Origin: Salinarimonas ramus
GTDB taxonomy: Bacteria > Pseudomonadota > Alphaproteobacteria > Rhizobiales > Beijerinckiaceae
Length of the DNA: 64,000 nucleotides
Direction: 5' to 3'
Assembly (NCBI RefSeq): GCF_014645695.1
Contig: NZ_BMMF01000007.1
Span: 186,001-250,000, forward strand
Shown piece after piece: positions 1 to 8,651 of this stretch. Below the pieces are notes generated by a model. It worked only from the letters and a program-made list of their open reading frames with translations, did no database searches and was not told the DNA's origin. Made by a program: the position numbers and the translations under genes. Positions within the stretch are counted from its first letter, which is position 1, and every line of letters starts with the position of its first letter.

Positions 1-2
1 AC

Positions 3-494
3 CGCGTGGCGCGGGCGCTGACCGTGACGTTCCTGTGCGTCCTCGTCGTCGCGGTGATGATCCAGGTCGTGGCGCGCTACGCCTTCGCCTCGCCGCCGGC
101 GTGGACGGAGGAGCTCGCGCGCTACGCCATGATCTGGGCGGGGCTGATGGGCGCGACGATGTCGTTCAAGCGCCGCTTCGACCCCGCCATGTTCCAGAAC
201 CCGCGCCCGCGGCTCGCCGCGCTGGCGATCGGCGCGGCCGTGCTGCAGTCGGTCGTGGTGCTCGTCTACCTGCTCCCGATCCTCTGGCACAGCGTCTACG
301 GGCCCGGCATGAACTTCGAGCGCGGGTTCCTGCTGCGCCATGCCCGGATGACGGCGAGCACGCTCGAGGTGCCCACCCTCGTCGTCGCCATCGCGGTGCC
401 GCTGATGGTGGTGTTCATCCTGGTCCACCTCGCGGCGCGCTGGTGCGGCGACCCCGCCGGCTCCGGCCCGTCCGCGCACGATGCCGACGGCTGA
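3..494 (+). CDS. TRAP transporter small permease (DctQ family), 5' truncated by window edge
   Basis: The visible 162-163 residues have the DctQ layout: a first hydrophobic helix right at the left edge (about residues 3-25), a WTEELARY stretch after it (the W-x-E-E-x-x-R signature between helices 1 and 2), a central helix pair, and a C-terminal helix at about 125-148. A GTG lies at base 6, but the first helix begins so close to it that the real start is probably just outside the window. DctQ is the small integral-membrane subunit of tripartite ATP-independent periplasmic uptake systems. The next gene downstream is an N-acyl-D-amino-acid deacylase 49 bp away, so the transporter probably imports its substrate (inference). 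The matching large permease and binding protein must be to the left, if present. Confidence 0.85.
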   Translation, partial: RVARALTVTFLCVLVVAVMIQVVARYAFASPPAWTEELARYAMIWAGLMGATMSFKRRFDPAMFQNPRPRLAALAIGAAVLQSVVVLVYLLPILWHSVYGPGMNFERGFLLRHARMTASTLEVPTLVVAIAVPLMVVFILVHLAARWCGDPAGSGPSAHDADG

Positions 495-543
495 GCCGCC
501 GAGCGATCCCCCTACGAGAGACCCACACAGAGGAGGCACCCGC

Positions 544-1983
544 ATGCGGGCCGACATCCTGTTTCGCGACGCCGAGATCATCGACGGCACCGGCGCGCCG
601 CGCCGCAGGGGCGACGTCGCGATCGTCGACGATCGGGTCGTCGCCACGGGCGACCTCTCCGGCTGGAGCGCGAACCGGGTCGAGGATTGCGCGGGTCTCG
701 CGCTGGCTCCGGGCTTCATAGACCCGCACACGCACCACGACGAGGTCGTCCTCGCCGACCCCGACATGGCCTGCATGGTCAGCCAGGGCGTGACGACGAT
801 CATCAACGGCAATTGCGGCTTCTCCATCGCGCCGCTCACGCGCCCCGGGCCCTGGCCCGCGCCGCTCGGCATGATCCTCGGCGAGGACGCGCCGATGTTC
901 GAGAGCTACGGCGCCTACCGGGCGCGGCTCGACGCCGAGCCGCCGGCCGTGAACACCGCCTGCCTCATCGGGCACGGGACCTTGCGCATCAACGAGGTCG
1001 CCGATCTCGACCGCGCCGCCGACGCCGCCGAGACGCGCGCCATGCGCACGGCGCTCGACCGCGCCTTGTCCGAGGGCGGGATCGGCCTCTCGACGGGCCC
1101 CTTCTACCCGCCCGCGCGCGCAGCGCCCACCGCCGAGCTCGTCGCCATGGCCGAGATCGCGCAGGCCCACGGCAAGCTCTACGTCACGCACATGCGCGAC
1201 GAGGGCGACCGGGTGATCGAGGCGCTCCAGGAGACGCTCCAGATCGGCCGCGAGGCCTGCTGCGGCGTGCACGTCTCGCACCACAAATGCGCGGGGCTCG
1301 CCAATCACGGCCTCTCGGAGACGACGCTGCGGATCATCGACGAGGCCCGCGCGCGCCAGGACGTGGGCCTCGACACGACGCCGTGGATCGCCTCCTCGAC
1401 CATGCTCAATTCCGGGCGCCACCGCCAGGCGACGCGGGTGATCGTCGCGGAATCGAAGCCATATCCGGACTGCGCCGGGCGCGATCTCGCGGACATCGCG
1501 GCGGAATGGGGCGTGGATCTCGACGCGGCCGTCGAGCGGCTGCTCCCGGCGACGGGCATCTTCTTCATCATGGACGAGGCCGACGTGCAGCGCATCCTCG
1601 CCTACGAGCACACGATCGTCTGCTCGGACGGGATCGCCAAGGGCTCCCACCCGCATCCGCGCACCTGGGGGACCTTCCCCCGGGTGCTCGGGCGCTACGT
1701 GCGCGAGCACCCGCTCTTCACGCTGGAGGAGGCGGTGCGGCGGATGACGTCGATGCCGGCGGACCGCTTCGGCCTCGCCGGGCGCGGACGCATCGTCGAG
1801 GGCGGCTTCGCCGATCTCGTCCTGTTCGACCCCGCCGCGATCCGCGAAGGCGCCACCTACGAGACGCCCACCCGCCCGGCGGAGGGCATCCGCAGCGTGC
1901 TGGTGAACGGCCGCGAGGTCTGGCGCGACGGCACGGGGACCGGCGCGCGCCCGGGACGGACGCTCGACCGGGCGGTGGCGTAA
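544..1983 (+). CDS. N-acyl-D-amino-acid deacylase-type amidohydrolase
   Basis: 479 residues of the amidohydrolase superfamily, D-aminoacylase branch. The family hydrolyses the amide bond of N-acyl-D-amino acids in the cytoplasm using bound metal. The metal-binding HxH is at H62/H64 in GFIDPHTHHDE. Further family blocks are GHGTLR (about 143), HMRDEGD (about 217), VSHHK (about 242) and the late SDG-x-SHPHPR aspartate block (about 362). The C-terminus carries the usual GRIVEGGFADLVLFD beta-sandwich end. An upstream ATG at 481 keeps the frame open, but the start at 544 has a good GAGGAGG site. It sits behind a TRAP permease gene, suggesting uptake then deacylation of an acylated D-amino acid or related N-acyl compound. 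The exact substrate is not readable; a D-hydantoin or dihydropyrimidine substrate is less likely. Confidence 0.88.
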   Translation: MRADILFRDAEIIDGTGAPRRRGDVAIVDDRVVATGDLSGWSANRVEDCAGLALAPGFIDPHTHHDEVVLADPDMACMVSQGVTTIINGNCGFSIAPLTRPGPWPAPLGMILGEDAPMFESYGAYRARLDAEPPAVNTACLIGHGTLRINEVADLDRAADAAETRAMRTALDRALSEGGIGLSTGPFYPPARAAPTAELVAMAEIAQAHGKLYVTHMRDEGDRVIEALQETLQIGREACCGVHVSHHKCAGLANHGLSETTLRIIDEARARQDVGLDTTPWIASSTMLNSGRHRQATRVIVAESKPYPDCAGRDLADIAAEWGVDLDAAVERLLPATGIFFIMDEADVQRILAYEHTIVCSDGIAKGSHPHPRTWGTFPRVLGRYVREHPLFTLEEAVRRMTSMPADRFGLAGRGRIVEGGFADLVLFDPAAIREGATYETPTRPAEGIRSVLVNGREVWRDGTGTGARPGRTLDRAVA

Positions 1984-2013
1984 TCGCACGGGCCGCAGCG
2001 GGCCGACCGGGAG

Positions 2014-3012
2014 CTAGCGCGCGCGATCCCGCGTCTCCCGCGGCGTCTCGCCGAAGCGGGCGCGGTAGGCCTGCGCGGCACGCCCGAAATGCCAGAGCCC
2101 GACCTCCAGCATGATCTCGCCGACGGGCCTGCGGTCGGCGGGATCGCGCAGGCGCGCGCGCAGCGCCTCGAGGCGGCGCTCGCGCACGATCTCGGAGATC
2201 GTGCGCCCCAATGCACGGCGAAAGGCGCCCTGGAGCGCGCGCAGCCCGACGCCCGCCTCCGCGCACAGGGCGGCATTGTCGATGCCGTCTGTGAGATGCG
2301 CGTCGATGTGGGCGAGCGCTCGGGCGACCGCCCGCGGCGGCGCGGGCACGACGTCGTCCGCGTCGGTGTCGGCGCCCGAGACGTTGGACGCGTGGCCGAA
2401 GAGCAGCGTCGCGATCGCCGCGTCCATCACCTCGCCGAGCCGCGGGAGAACGCCCGGCTCGCCGGCGCCGATCTCGGCGAGCGTCGCCATGCGTTCCATC
2501 TGGGCGACCACCGCGGGGCCGACGCCGCGCTCGAGATCGAGCGAGGGCGCGAACACGACGGCGCCGTCGTCGCGGTCGAGGAAGCGCGCCGCCGCCCGCT
2601 CCACGTGGGCGCGATCGAGCATCAGGATGAGCTGGGCGCACGAGCCGCTCCAGCGCATGGTGACAGGCTCCGTCGGCGACAGGATCGAGGCGGCGCGTCC
2701 CGGCGCCGTCGGCGTCTCGCGACGTCCGCAGGCGATGTCGGCGCCGCCGGAGAGCGGGACCTGGACCAGGAAGAAGCGATCGAGGCAGCCCGGATCGATG
2801 AGGACGTCCCCGCCATAGGCGACGAGGTTGATCGATCCGGCACGCGCCGCACCGACGCTGATGGGCGCGCTGTGATGGCGGGCGTGGAAGAGCCGAGGAC
2901 GCGATCGCGCGCTCAGGCGATGCGCGCAGAAGATCCGGCCGACCTCGCGGGCGGCCTCGTCGACGTCGCGCGTGTCCACCTCCGCATGGGCGGCGAGCCG
3001 GAGCCGAGCCAT
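2014..3012 (-). CDS. AraC family transcriptional regulator
   Basis: 332 residues. The N-terminal two-thirds resembles the cupin-like AraC-binding domain of the oxygenase-regulator type (ligand sensing). The C-terminal 100 residues hold two helix-turn-helix motifs, with the typical LCAEAGVGLRALQGAFRR recognition helix and a second motif ending in W-H-F-G-R-A-A-Q-A-Y-R-x-R-F-G-E-T-P. The frame is open far upstream, but the ATG at 3012 is preceded by GGGAGGAGG at ideal spacing. It faces the D-aminoacylase gene tail to tail and is divergent from the cupin/monooxygenase pair. The 171 bp between holds a 13-bp direct repeat, as expected for an AraC-type operator. It probably activates the cupin-monooxygenase operon and may act on the deacylase/TRAP genes (inference). 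Confidence 0.9.
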   Translation of the reverse strand: MARLRLAAHAEVDTRDVDEAAREVGRIFCAHRLSARSRPRLFHARHHSAPISVGAARAGSINLVAYGGDVLIDPGCLDRFFLVQVPLSGGADIACGRRETPTAPGRAASILSPTEPVTMRWSGSCAQLILMLDRAHVERAAARFLDRDDGAVVFAPSLDLERGVGPAVVAQMERMATLAEIGAGEPGVLPRLGEVMDAAIATLLFGHASNVSGADTDADDVVPAPPRAVARALAHIDAHLTDGIDNAALCAEAGVGLRALQGAFRRALGRTISEIVRERRLEALRARLRDPADRRPVGEIMLEVGLWHFGRAAQAYRARFGETPRETRDRAR

Positions 3013-3056
3013 GGCGCCTCCTCCCGGTCCGGGGCGATGACGACAGGTTAGCAGGC

Positions 3057-3089
3057 TTCGCGAAGCGGACAACGGGTTCGTGAAGCGGA
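3057..3089. promoter_or_regulatory. Direct repeat, candidate AraC-type operator
   Basis: Two nearly identical 13-mers, TTCGCGAAGCGGA at 3057-3069 and TTCGTGAAGCGGA at 3077-3089, start exactly 20 bp apart (two helical turns). A weaker third match starts at 3123. They lie between the araC-type gene and the cupin gene, close to the regulator start. AraC proteins bind such direct repeats; the assignment to this regulator is inference. Confidence 0.55.
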
Positions 3090-3183
3090 TAGACGCGGGC
3101 GCGGCGGCGCGCTTCACTGACGTTCGGGAATACGGGCTCGCATGGACCGGCAAAGCCGGCCCGAGCCTCGGGAGGACGACGAG

Positions 3184-3681
3184 ATGGACAAGACCCCTGC
3201 AAACATGGCACCCGTGGCCACCCCCGCCGGCATCACCAAGGCCGGGACCGGTCTCGACGGCGTCGAGTGGTCGATCCTCGGCCACACCTACCGCCTGAAG
3301 ACCGAGGGCGAGGCCTGCTTCTCCTTCGAGACGCTCGACCCGCCGGGCACCTTCGTGCCGCCGCACGTACACCCGACGCAGGACGAGTTCATCTTCGTGC
3401 TGGAGGGCCGGTTCGACCTCTACCTCGACGGCGCGCATCACCAGGCCCATGCCGGCGATCTCGTGCGCATGCCCATGGGCATCCCGCACGGCTACTACAA
3501 CCTCACCGACCAGAACGCGCGGGCGCTGTTCTGGGTGAGCCCCGCGCGCCGGCTGCGCGAGCTGTTCGACAACCTCCACAATCTCGGCGATCCGGCCGAG
3601 GTGGTGCGCCAATCGGCCATGCGCGAGGTGCTCTTCCTCAAGCCGGAAGAGATGGCCTTCGACCCGCTGAACATGACGTGA
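3184..3681 (+). CDS. Cupin domain protein
   Basis: 165 residues forming one cupin beta-barrel. Motif 1 is PPHVHPTQDEFIFVLEG with metal ligands H61, H63 and E68. Motif 2 is GDLVRMPMGIPHGYYN with H102. The full metal-binding set is present, so it can bind a metal and may be a small dioxygenase, isomerase or ligand sensor; sequence alone does not say which. The start at 3184 was chosen over the in-frame ATG at 3142 because of GGGAGGA upstream. It is the first gene after the candidate AraC operator and is followed, after a strong hairpin, by a flavin monooxygenase gene. The pair probably acts on the same substrate. Confidence 0.82.
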   Translation: MDKTPANMAPVATPAGITKAGTGLDGVEWSILGHTYRLKTEGEACFSFETLDPPGTFVPPHVHPTQDEFIFVLEGRFDLYLDGAHHQAHAGDLVRMPMGIPHGYYNLTDQNARALFWVSPARRLRELFDNLHNLGDPAEVVRQSAMREVLFLKPEEMAFDPLNMT

Positions 3682-3685
3682 CGGC

Positions 3686-3714
3686 GCCGGGGGCGGTCGC
3701 ACCCGCTCCCCGGC
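3686..3714 (+). terminator. Intercistronic GC hairpin between cupin and monooxygenase genes
   Basis: GCCGGGGGCGG pairs with CCCGCTCCCCGGC across a five-base loop, with one bulged base. No T-run follows, so it is more likely an RNA-stability or attenuation hairpin than a classical terminator. Confidence 0.35.
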
Positions 3715-3742
3715 CACCTTCGTTCACGGCAGGAGACATCCC

Positions 3743-5227
3743 ATGGCGACACGCAAGCGCGTGATCGTCGTCGGAGCCGGCGTGTCCGGGCTCGCGGCGG
3801 CGCACGCCTTCACGCGACGCGGCCACGAGGTGCGCGTCATGGAGCGCGCGGCCGATCTCGGCGGCGTCTGGGAGCCCGCGCGCTCCTATCCCGGCATCAA
3901 GACCCAGAGCCCGAAGGACCTCTACCGCTACTCGGGCCGCGCCATGCCGGCGGACTATCCCGAATGGCCCTCGGGCCGGCAGGTCTACGAGTATCTGCGC
4001 GGCTTCGCCGAGGAGAACGGGCTCCTCCCGCTCGTGCACTTCGGGCACGCCGTCGTCGGGTCCGAGCGGCGACCCGAAGGCGGCTGGCGGGTCGAGGTGC
4101 GCGACGACAATGGGCAGGTGGCGAACGAGGAATGCGACGTGCTCGTCGTCGCCTCCGGCGTCTTCAACGATCGCAACATGCCTAGCCATCCCGGCGAGGA
4201 CGCGTTCGTCACGGCCGGCGGCGTCGTCGTGCATTCGAGCGAATACACCGACCCCGCCCTCGTGCGCGAGAAGGACGTCGTCGTCCTCGGCTTCTCCAAG
4301 TCGGCGACGGACGTCGCGGTGAGCGCCGCCAAGGAGGGTGCGCGCTCGGTCACCATCGTCTATCGCGAGCCGATCTGGCGCATCCCCTATCGCTTCGCGA
4401 ACGCGATCAACTTCAAGCACATCCTCTACGCCCGCGCCTCCGAGCGCATGTTCCCCTCCTGGGGTCTCGGCGCCGCCGGGCGGGCGGCGCACGTGCTCGC
4501 CAGGCCGATGGTGTGGGCGAACTGGCGCGCGCTGGAAGCGCTCCTCGACCGCCAGTTCGGCCTCACGAAGCTCGGCATGCGGCCGACGCGGCCCATCGAG
4601 GACACGATCTATTGCGGGCTGCCGGTGGCGACGGAGGGCTTCTACGACCTCCTCCATTCCGGGCGCATCGTGGCGCGCCAGGGGACGTTCGCGCGCTACG
4701 AGGACGGGCACGTCGTCCTCTCCGGCGGGGAGCGGCTGCCCGTCGACGTCGCCATCCAGGCGACGGGATGGCGGCTCGGGGTCTCCTACCTGCCGGAGAC
4801 CGTGTTCGACACGCTGCGCGAGCCGGACGGACAGTTCCGCCTCTTCCGGCTGATCGTGAACCCCGACATCCCCGATCTCGGCTTCGTCGGCTTCAACTCG
4901 AGCTTCGCGAGCGTGCTGACGAGCGAGATGGCGGCGGAATGGCTCGTGCGCTTCGTGGACGGCGCGCTCGCGCCCATGCCGAGCCGCGACGCGATGAACG
5001 CCGCCATCGACGCGCATCTCGCGTGGCGGCGCGAGGTCCGGCCGGTGGCCCAGGCCTATGGCGGGCTGTGCGCGGCGCCGTTCCACTTCCGCCATCTCGA
5101 CGAGCTCGTCGCCGACATGGGCTGCCGGGTGCGCCGCCGGAACCCGCTCGCCGACGCCTTCCTGCCGCCGAGCGCGGAGGCCTACGGACGCTTCGTCGCG
5201 AGCGCCCTGGACTACCGCACGGCGTGA
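3743..5227 (+). CDS. Flavin-containing monooxygenase (FMO/Baeyer-Villiger type)
   Basis: 494 residues. An FAD-binding GAGVSG at residues 11-16 sits in the first Rossmann fold. DLGGVWEPARSYPG follows, the conserved substrate/flavin loop of class B flavoproteins. An FMO-type GG-x-VVHSSEY segment is at about 159-167, and a second NADPH-binding GFSKSATD at about 184-191. Class B enzymes use NADPH and O2 to hydroxylate soft heteroatoms or insert oxygen next to ketones. ATG at 3743 has AGGAGA seven bases upstream. It is co-directional with the cupin gene and probably controlled by the AraC regulator. The substrate is unknown; the neighbouring deacylase hints at an amino-acid-derived or N-acyl compound (inference). 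Confidence 0.88.
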   Translation: MATRKRVIVVGAGVSGLAAAHAFTRRGHEVRVMERAADLGGVWEPARSYPGIKTQSPKDLYRYSGRAMPADYPEWPSGRQVYEYLRGFAEENGLLPLVHFGHAVVGSERRPEGGWRVEVRDDNGQVANEECDVLVVASGVFNDRNMPSHPGEDAFVTAGGVVVHSSEYTDPALVREKDVVVLGFSKSATDVAVSAAKEGARSVTIVYREPIWRIPYRFANAINFKHILYARASERMFPSWGLGAAGRAAHVLARPMVWANWRALEALLDRQFGLTKLGMRPTRPIEDTIYCGLPVATEGFYDLLHSGRIVARQGTFARYEDGHVVLSGGERLPVDVAIQATGWRLGVSYLPETVFDTLREPDGQFRLFRLIVNPDIPDLGFVGFNSSFASVLTSEMAAEWLVRFVDGALAPMPSRDAMNAAIDAHLAWRREVRPVAQAYGGLCAAPFHFRHLDELVADMGCRVRRRNPLADAFLPPSAEAYGRFVASALDYRTA

Positions 5228-5279
5228 GCACGCGGCGTCCGGGGAGTCGCTGGCGGCCGCTGCGTGCGCTTGCGCGCAC

Positions 5280-6011
5280 CTACATCGTCGTCGCCAGGCG
5301 ATAGCCCTCACGGTAGATCAGCGTCGCGGCCGTGATCGGGACGGCGTCCATGAAGGTCGTGCGGTCCATGGCGAGAAGTGCCGCACCCTCGGGGCAGGCC
5401 ATGAGCGCGGCGAGCTCCGCGTCGGCCGTGCGCGCGGAGAAGCCGAAGGAGCCGGCCGAATAGGCGAGGTTGCGCAGGAGCCACTCGTTGGCGCTCAGCG
5501 CGTCGAAGACGGCGCGCTCGGGGGGGACCAGCTCCGGGTTGAGCCAGCGGATCTCCAGGCAGAAGGGCGCGTCGTCCGCGAGGTGGAGGGCGCGCACGTG
5601 CCGAAGCGGCGTGCCCTTCGGCAGGCCGAGCGCGGACGCGATCTCGTCGGGGGCCGCGCCCGTCTCGTCGCCGAGGAGCCGGTAGCCATGCCGGTGCCCG
5701 CGCGCCTCGACGTCCTGGCGGATCACCGCGATCTCGAAGGTGGCCTTGCGGACCGGCGTCTCGGGCACGCGCGTGCCGCCCTTGCGGCGACGCTCGAGAT
5801 AGCCTTCGGCGGCGAGGTCGCGCAGGGCGCGGTTGACCGTGGCGCGGGCGCAGCCGAGCTCGGCCGCGAGCTCGGCCTCGTCGGGGATGCGGCTGCCCGG
5901 CATCCATTCGCGCTCGCGGATGCGCCGGATGGCCTCGGCGCGCACCGCCTGCCAGGTGAGGTTTCCGCCCACTCGACCCTGCCCCCCGGAGCCGGCGCGG
6001 CTCTCGCTCAC
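5280..6011 (-). CDS. hutC: Histidine utilization repressor HutC (GntR family)
   Basis: 243 residues: an N-terminal GntR winged helix (about 18-85, with a [21 protein letters not shown] recognition region) and a C-terminal UTRA ligand-binding domain (about 95-240) with [21 protein letters not shown] and a YREGYRLA-type end. HutC represses hut genes and is released by urocanate. It starts with GTG at 6011, overlapping the hutF stop by four bases (GTGA), so translation is coupled and the repressor is made from the hutF transcript. Its likely operator is the GTCTATAC site in the hutF/hutI intergenic region, so it would repress its own operon too. Confidence 0.93.
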   Translation of the reverse strand: MSESRAGSGGQGRVGGNLTWQAVRAEAIRRIREREWMPGSRIPDEAELAAELGCARATVNRALRDLAAEGYLERRRKGGTRVPETPVRKATFEIAVIRQDVEARGHRHGYRLLGDETGAAPDEIASALGLPKGTPLRHVRALHLADDAPFCLEIRWLNPELVPPERAVFDALSANEWLLRNLAYSAGSFGFSARTADAELAALMACPEGAALLAMDRTTFMDAVPITAATLIYREGYRLATTM

Positions 6012-7372
6012 AGACCCGTCAGCCGCGCCGTCGTGGCGCGGTAGGCGCGCACGATCGCCTCGCGGGCGACGTGCCGCCCGTCTCGCACGAGATGGCGCCC
6101 GGCGGACCAGACGTCGCGCACCGCACGATCGTCGGTCGCGAAGACATACGCGTCGACGAGCGTGTCGCCCGTGCGGCCATACAAGTCCACATGGTTCGTG
6201 TCGAGCGCCATCAGGTCCGCGAGCCGGCCCGGCGCGATGGCGCCGGCATCGCGCCCCGCCGCCTGCGCGCCGCCGCGGGCGGCCTCCTCCAGGAGAACGC
6301 GCCCCGTCGAGCGCTCGGCCGTGGCGAGCGCCGCGCGGGAGCGGTCGCGCAGGCGTTGCGAGTACTCCAGCGTGCGCAGCTCTTCAGACAGCGCGATGCG
6401 GATGTTGCTGTCCGAGCCGATGCCGAAACGCCCGCCGGCGCCCGTCCAGGCGACGCCGTCGAAGATGCCGTCGCCGAGGCTCGATTCCGTGATCGGGCAC
6501 AGGCCCGCCACCGCGCCGGTGGCCGCCAGCGCGAGGGTCTCGGGCCGCTCCATCTGCGTGCAGTGGATCAGGCACCAGCGCGCGTCGACGGGGGCGTTGG
6601 CGAGGAGCCATTGCGTCGGCCGCGCGCCGGTGGCGGCGAGGACCTCCTCCACCTCAGCCACCTGCTCGGCGAGATGCATGTGGATCGGCACGTCCGGCCG
6701 CAGCGCGATGCAGGCGGAAAGGCCCTCGGCGGAGACCGCGCGCAAGGAATGCGGCGCAATTCCGAGGCGCGCGTCCGCCGGCAGGGTGCCGAGCGCCGCC
6801 TCCGCCTCCTCGACGAGGCGGGCGAAGCGTTCGGGATCGTTACCGAAGCGGATCTGGCCCGGCCCCAGCGGGCGGCGGTCGAGGCCGCCGTATTCGTAGA
6901 GCACCGGCAGGAGGGTCAGCCCGATGCCGCTCGTCGCGGCGGCGGCGGCGATGCGCGCCGACATCTCGCCCAAAGCCGCATAGGGCGTGCCGCCCGGCGC
7001 GTGGTGCAGGTAGTGGAACTCGACGCTCGCGCCGTAGCCCGCCTCCAGCATCTCCATCTGCACGAAGGCGGCGATCGCCTCGACGTCGTCCGGCGTGAGC
7101 TGGTCGAGGAAGCGGAACATCAGCTGGCGCCACGTCCAGAACGTGTCGCGCGGATCGGGCCCACGCCGTTCGGTCAGGCCGGCCATGGCGCGCTGGAAGG
7201 CGTGGCTGTGGAGGTTCGTCGGCGCCGGCAGGAGCGCGCCCACGCGGGTCGCATCCGGGCCGGGTGCCGTGCCGGACCGGACCGAGGCGATGCGGCCGTC
7301 CGCGATCGCGACCTCGACGTCCCGGCGCCAGCCCTCGTGCGTCAGCGCCTGCTCTGCCCAGATGATGTGCAT
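6008..7372 (-). CDS. hutF: Formimidoylglutamate deiminase HutF
   Basis: 454 residues, amidohydrolase superfamily. It converts N-formimidoyl-L-glutamate to N-formyl-L-glutamate and ammonia, the fourth step of the five-step Hut route. The metal ligands are H55/H57 in NLHSHAFQ, then HMHLAEQ, then the GSDSN aspartate (about 319). [10 protein letters not shown] and the [11 protein letters not shown] block are typical of HutF. A GTG at 7378 is in frame, but the SD sequence AAGGAG fits the ATG at 7372. It leads a leftward hutF-hutC operon divergent from hutIHU. HutF implies the formylglutamate branch, which needs HutG; no hutG is visible in the window. Confidence 0.94.
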   Translation of the reverse strand: MHIIWAEQALTHEGWRRDVEVAIADGRIASVRSGTAPGPDATRVGALLPAPTNLHSHAFQRAMAGLTERRGPDPRDTFWTWRQLMFRFLDQLTPDDVEAIAAFVQMEMLEAGYGASVEFHYLHHAPGGTPYAALGEMSARIAAAAATSGIGLTLLPVLYEYGGLDRRPLGPGQIRFGNDPERFARLVEEAEAALGTLPADARLGIAPHSLRAVSAEGLSACIALRPDVPIHMHLAEQVAEVEEVLAATGARPTQWLLANAPVDARWCLIHCTQMERPETLALAATGAVAGLCPITESSLGDGIFDGVAWTGAGGRFGIGSDSNIRIALSEELRTLEYSQRLRDRSRAALATAERSTGRVLLEEAARGGAQAAGRDAGAIAPGRLADLMALDTNHVDLYGRTGDTLVDAYVFATDDRAVRDVWSAGRHLVRDGRHVAREAIVRAYRATTARLTGL

Positions 7373-7397
7373 GACCACTCCTTGGACGTCGAGCGTG

Positions 7398-7425
7398 TTG
7401 ACAGCGGATTAAGTCTATACATAAT
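7398..7425 (+). promoter_or_regulatory. hutI promoter overlapping a HutC-type operator
   Basis: TTGACA at 7398-7403 and CATAAT at 7420-7425 are separated by 16 bases, a near-consensus housekeeping promoter driving hutI. Between the two hexamers, GTCTATAC at 7413-7420 matches the GTnTAnAC core of HutC-subfamily GntR operators. A bound repressor would block RNA polymerase. The 79-bp intergenic space also has to contain the hutF promoter, so one site could control both directions. Confidence 0.65.
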
Positions 7426-7451
7426 CCGATCGAACGCGGGAGGCAACGACC

Positions 7452-8651
7452 ATGCAGGACGCGGCGATCCAGGTTCTCGTCGGTGCGCGGCTCGCGACGC
7501 TCGCCGATCCGGTGGACGGTCCCGGCGCCGTCGTCATCGCAGGCGAACGCATCGCCTGGGTCGGCCCGCAGGCCGCGCTGCCCGCCGATTACGCGAGCGC
7601 CCCGCGCCGCGATTGCGAAGGCCGGCTCGTCACCCCCGCCTTCATCGATTGCCACACCCATCTGGTTCACGGCGGCCACCGCGCCCGCGAGTTCGAGATG
7701 CGGCTGGAAGGCGCCTCCTACGAGGAGATCGCCCGGGCCGGCGGCGGCATCGTCTCGACGGTCGCCGCCACCCGCACCGCCTCCGAGGACGCGCTCCTCG
7801 CGCAGGCGCTGCCGCGGCTCGACGCGCTCCTCGCCGAGGGCGTCTCCTGCGTCGAGGTGAAGTCCGGCTACGGGCTCGACGTGGAGACGGAGCTGCGCAT
7901 GCTGCGCGTCGCCCGCCGGCTCGAACGAGAGCGGCCGGTGCGGGTCGTGACCTCCTTCCTCGGCGCCCACGCGATCCCCGCCGAGTACGCGGGACGCGCC
8001 GACGCCTATCTCGACGAGATCTGCCTTCCCGCTCTGCACGCCGCCCATGCGGAAGGGCTCGTGGACGCCGTCGACGGCTTCTGCGAGGGCATCGCCTTCT
8101 CGGCGGACCAGATGGCGCGCGTCTTCGCCGAGGCGAAGCGCCTCGGCCTGCCGGTGAAGCTGCACGCCGAGCAGCTCTCGCACCAGGGCGGCACGGCGCT
8201 CGCCGCACGATGCGGCGCGCTCTCGGCGGACCACGTGGAATACGCGACCGAGGACGACGCGCGGGCGATGGCCGCCGCCGGGACCGTCGCGGTGCTGCTG
8301 CCGGGCGCCTACTACTTCATCCGCGAGACGCAAGCGCCGCCCGTCGCCGCCTTTCGCGCCCACGGCGTGAAGATGGCGGTGGCGACGGACGCCAATCCCG
8401 GCTCCTCGCCGCTGACGTCGCTTTTGCTGGCGATGAACATGGCCTGCACGCTGTTTCGCCTCACGCCGGAGGAGGCGCTCGCCGGCGTCACCGCGAACGC
8501 GGCGCGCGCGCTCGGCCTCGAGGACACCGGCCGCATCGCCCGGGGGCTGCGCGCGGATCTCGCGATCTGGGACGTCGAGACGCCCGCCGAGCTCGCCTAT
8601 CGCATCGGCTTCAACCCGCTCCACGCGCGCATCTTCGCAGGCCGCTCATGA
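7452..8651 (+). CDS. hutI: Imidazolonepropionase HutI
   Basis: 399 residues, amidohydrolase fold. It hydrolyses 4-imidazolone-5-propanoate to N-formimidoyl-L-glutamate. [12 protein letters not shown] supplies the metal ligands H68 and H70. The family-typical R[16 protein letters not shown] block follows, then [18 protein letters not shown] and the [10 protein letters not shown] aspartate block. ATG at 7452 has GGGAGG upstream. The stop overlaps the hutH start by four bases (ATGA), which shows translational coupling in hutI-hutH-hutU. Length is typical of the family. Confidence 0.96.
   Translation: MQDAAIQVLVGARLATLADPVDGPGAVVIAGERIAWVGPQAALPADYASAPRRDCEGRLVTPAFIDCHTHLVHGGHRAREFEMRLEGASYEEIARAGGGIVSTVAATRTASEDALLAQALPRLDALLAEGVSCVEVKSGYGLDVETELRMLRVARRLERERPVRVVTSFLGAHAIPAEYAGRADAYLDEICLPALHAAHAEGLVDAVDGFCEGIAFSADQMARVFAEAKRLGLPVKLHAEQLSHQGGTALAARCGALSADHVEYATEDDARAMAAAGTVAVLLPGAYYFIRETQAPPVAAFRAHGVKMAVATDANPGSSPLTSLLLAMNMACTLFRLTPEEALAGVTANAARALGLEDTGRIARGLRADLAIWDVETPAELAYRIGFNPLHARIFAGRS

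Noticed and set aside
415-1989. Long minus-strand open frame of 524 codons opposite the deacylase gene
   Set aside because: It is arginine/alanine-rich and shows no family blocks; the plus-strand frame has all amidohydrolase motifs. Long antisense frames are common at this GC content.
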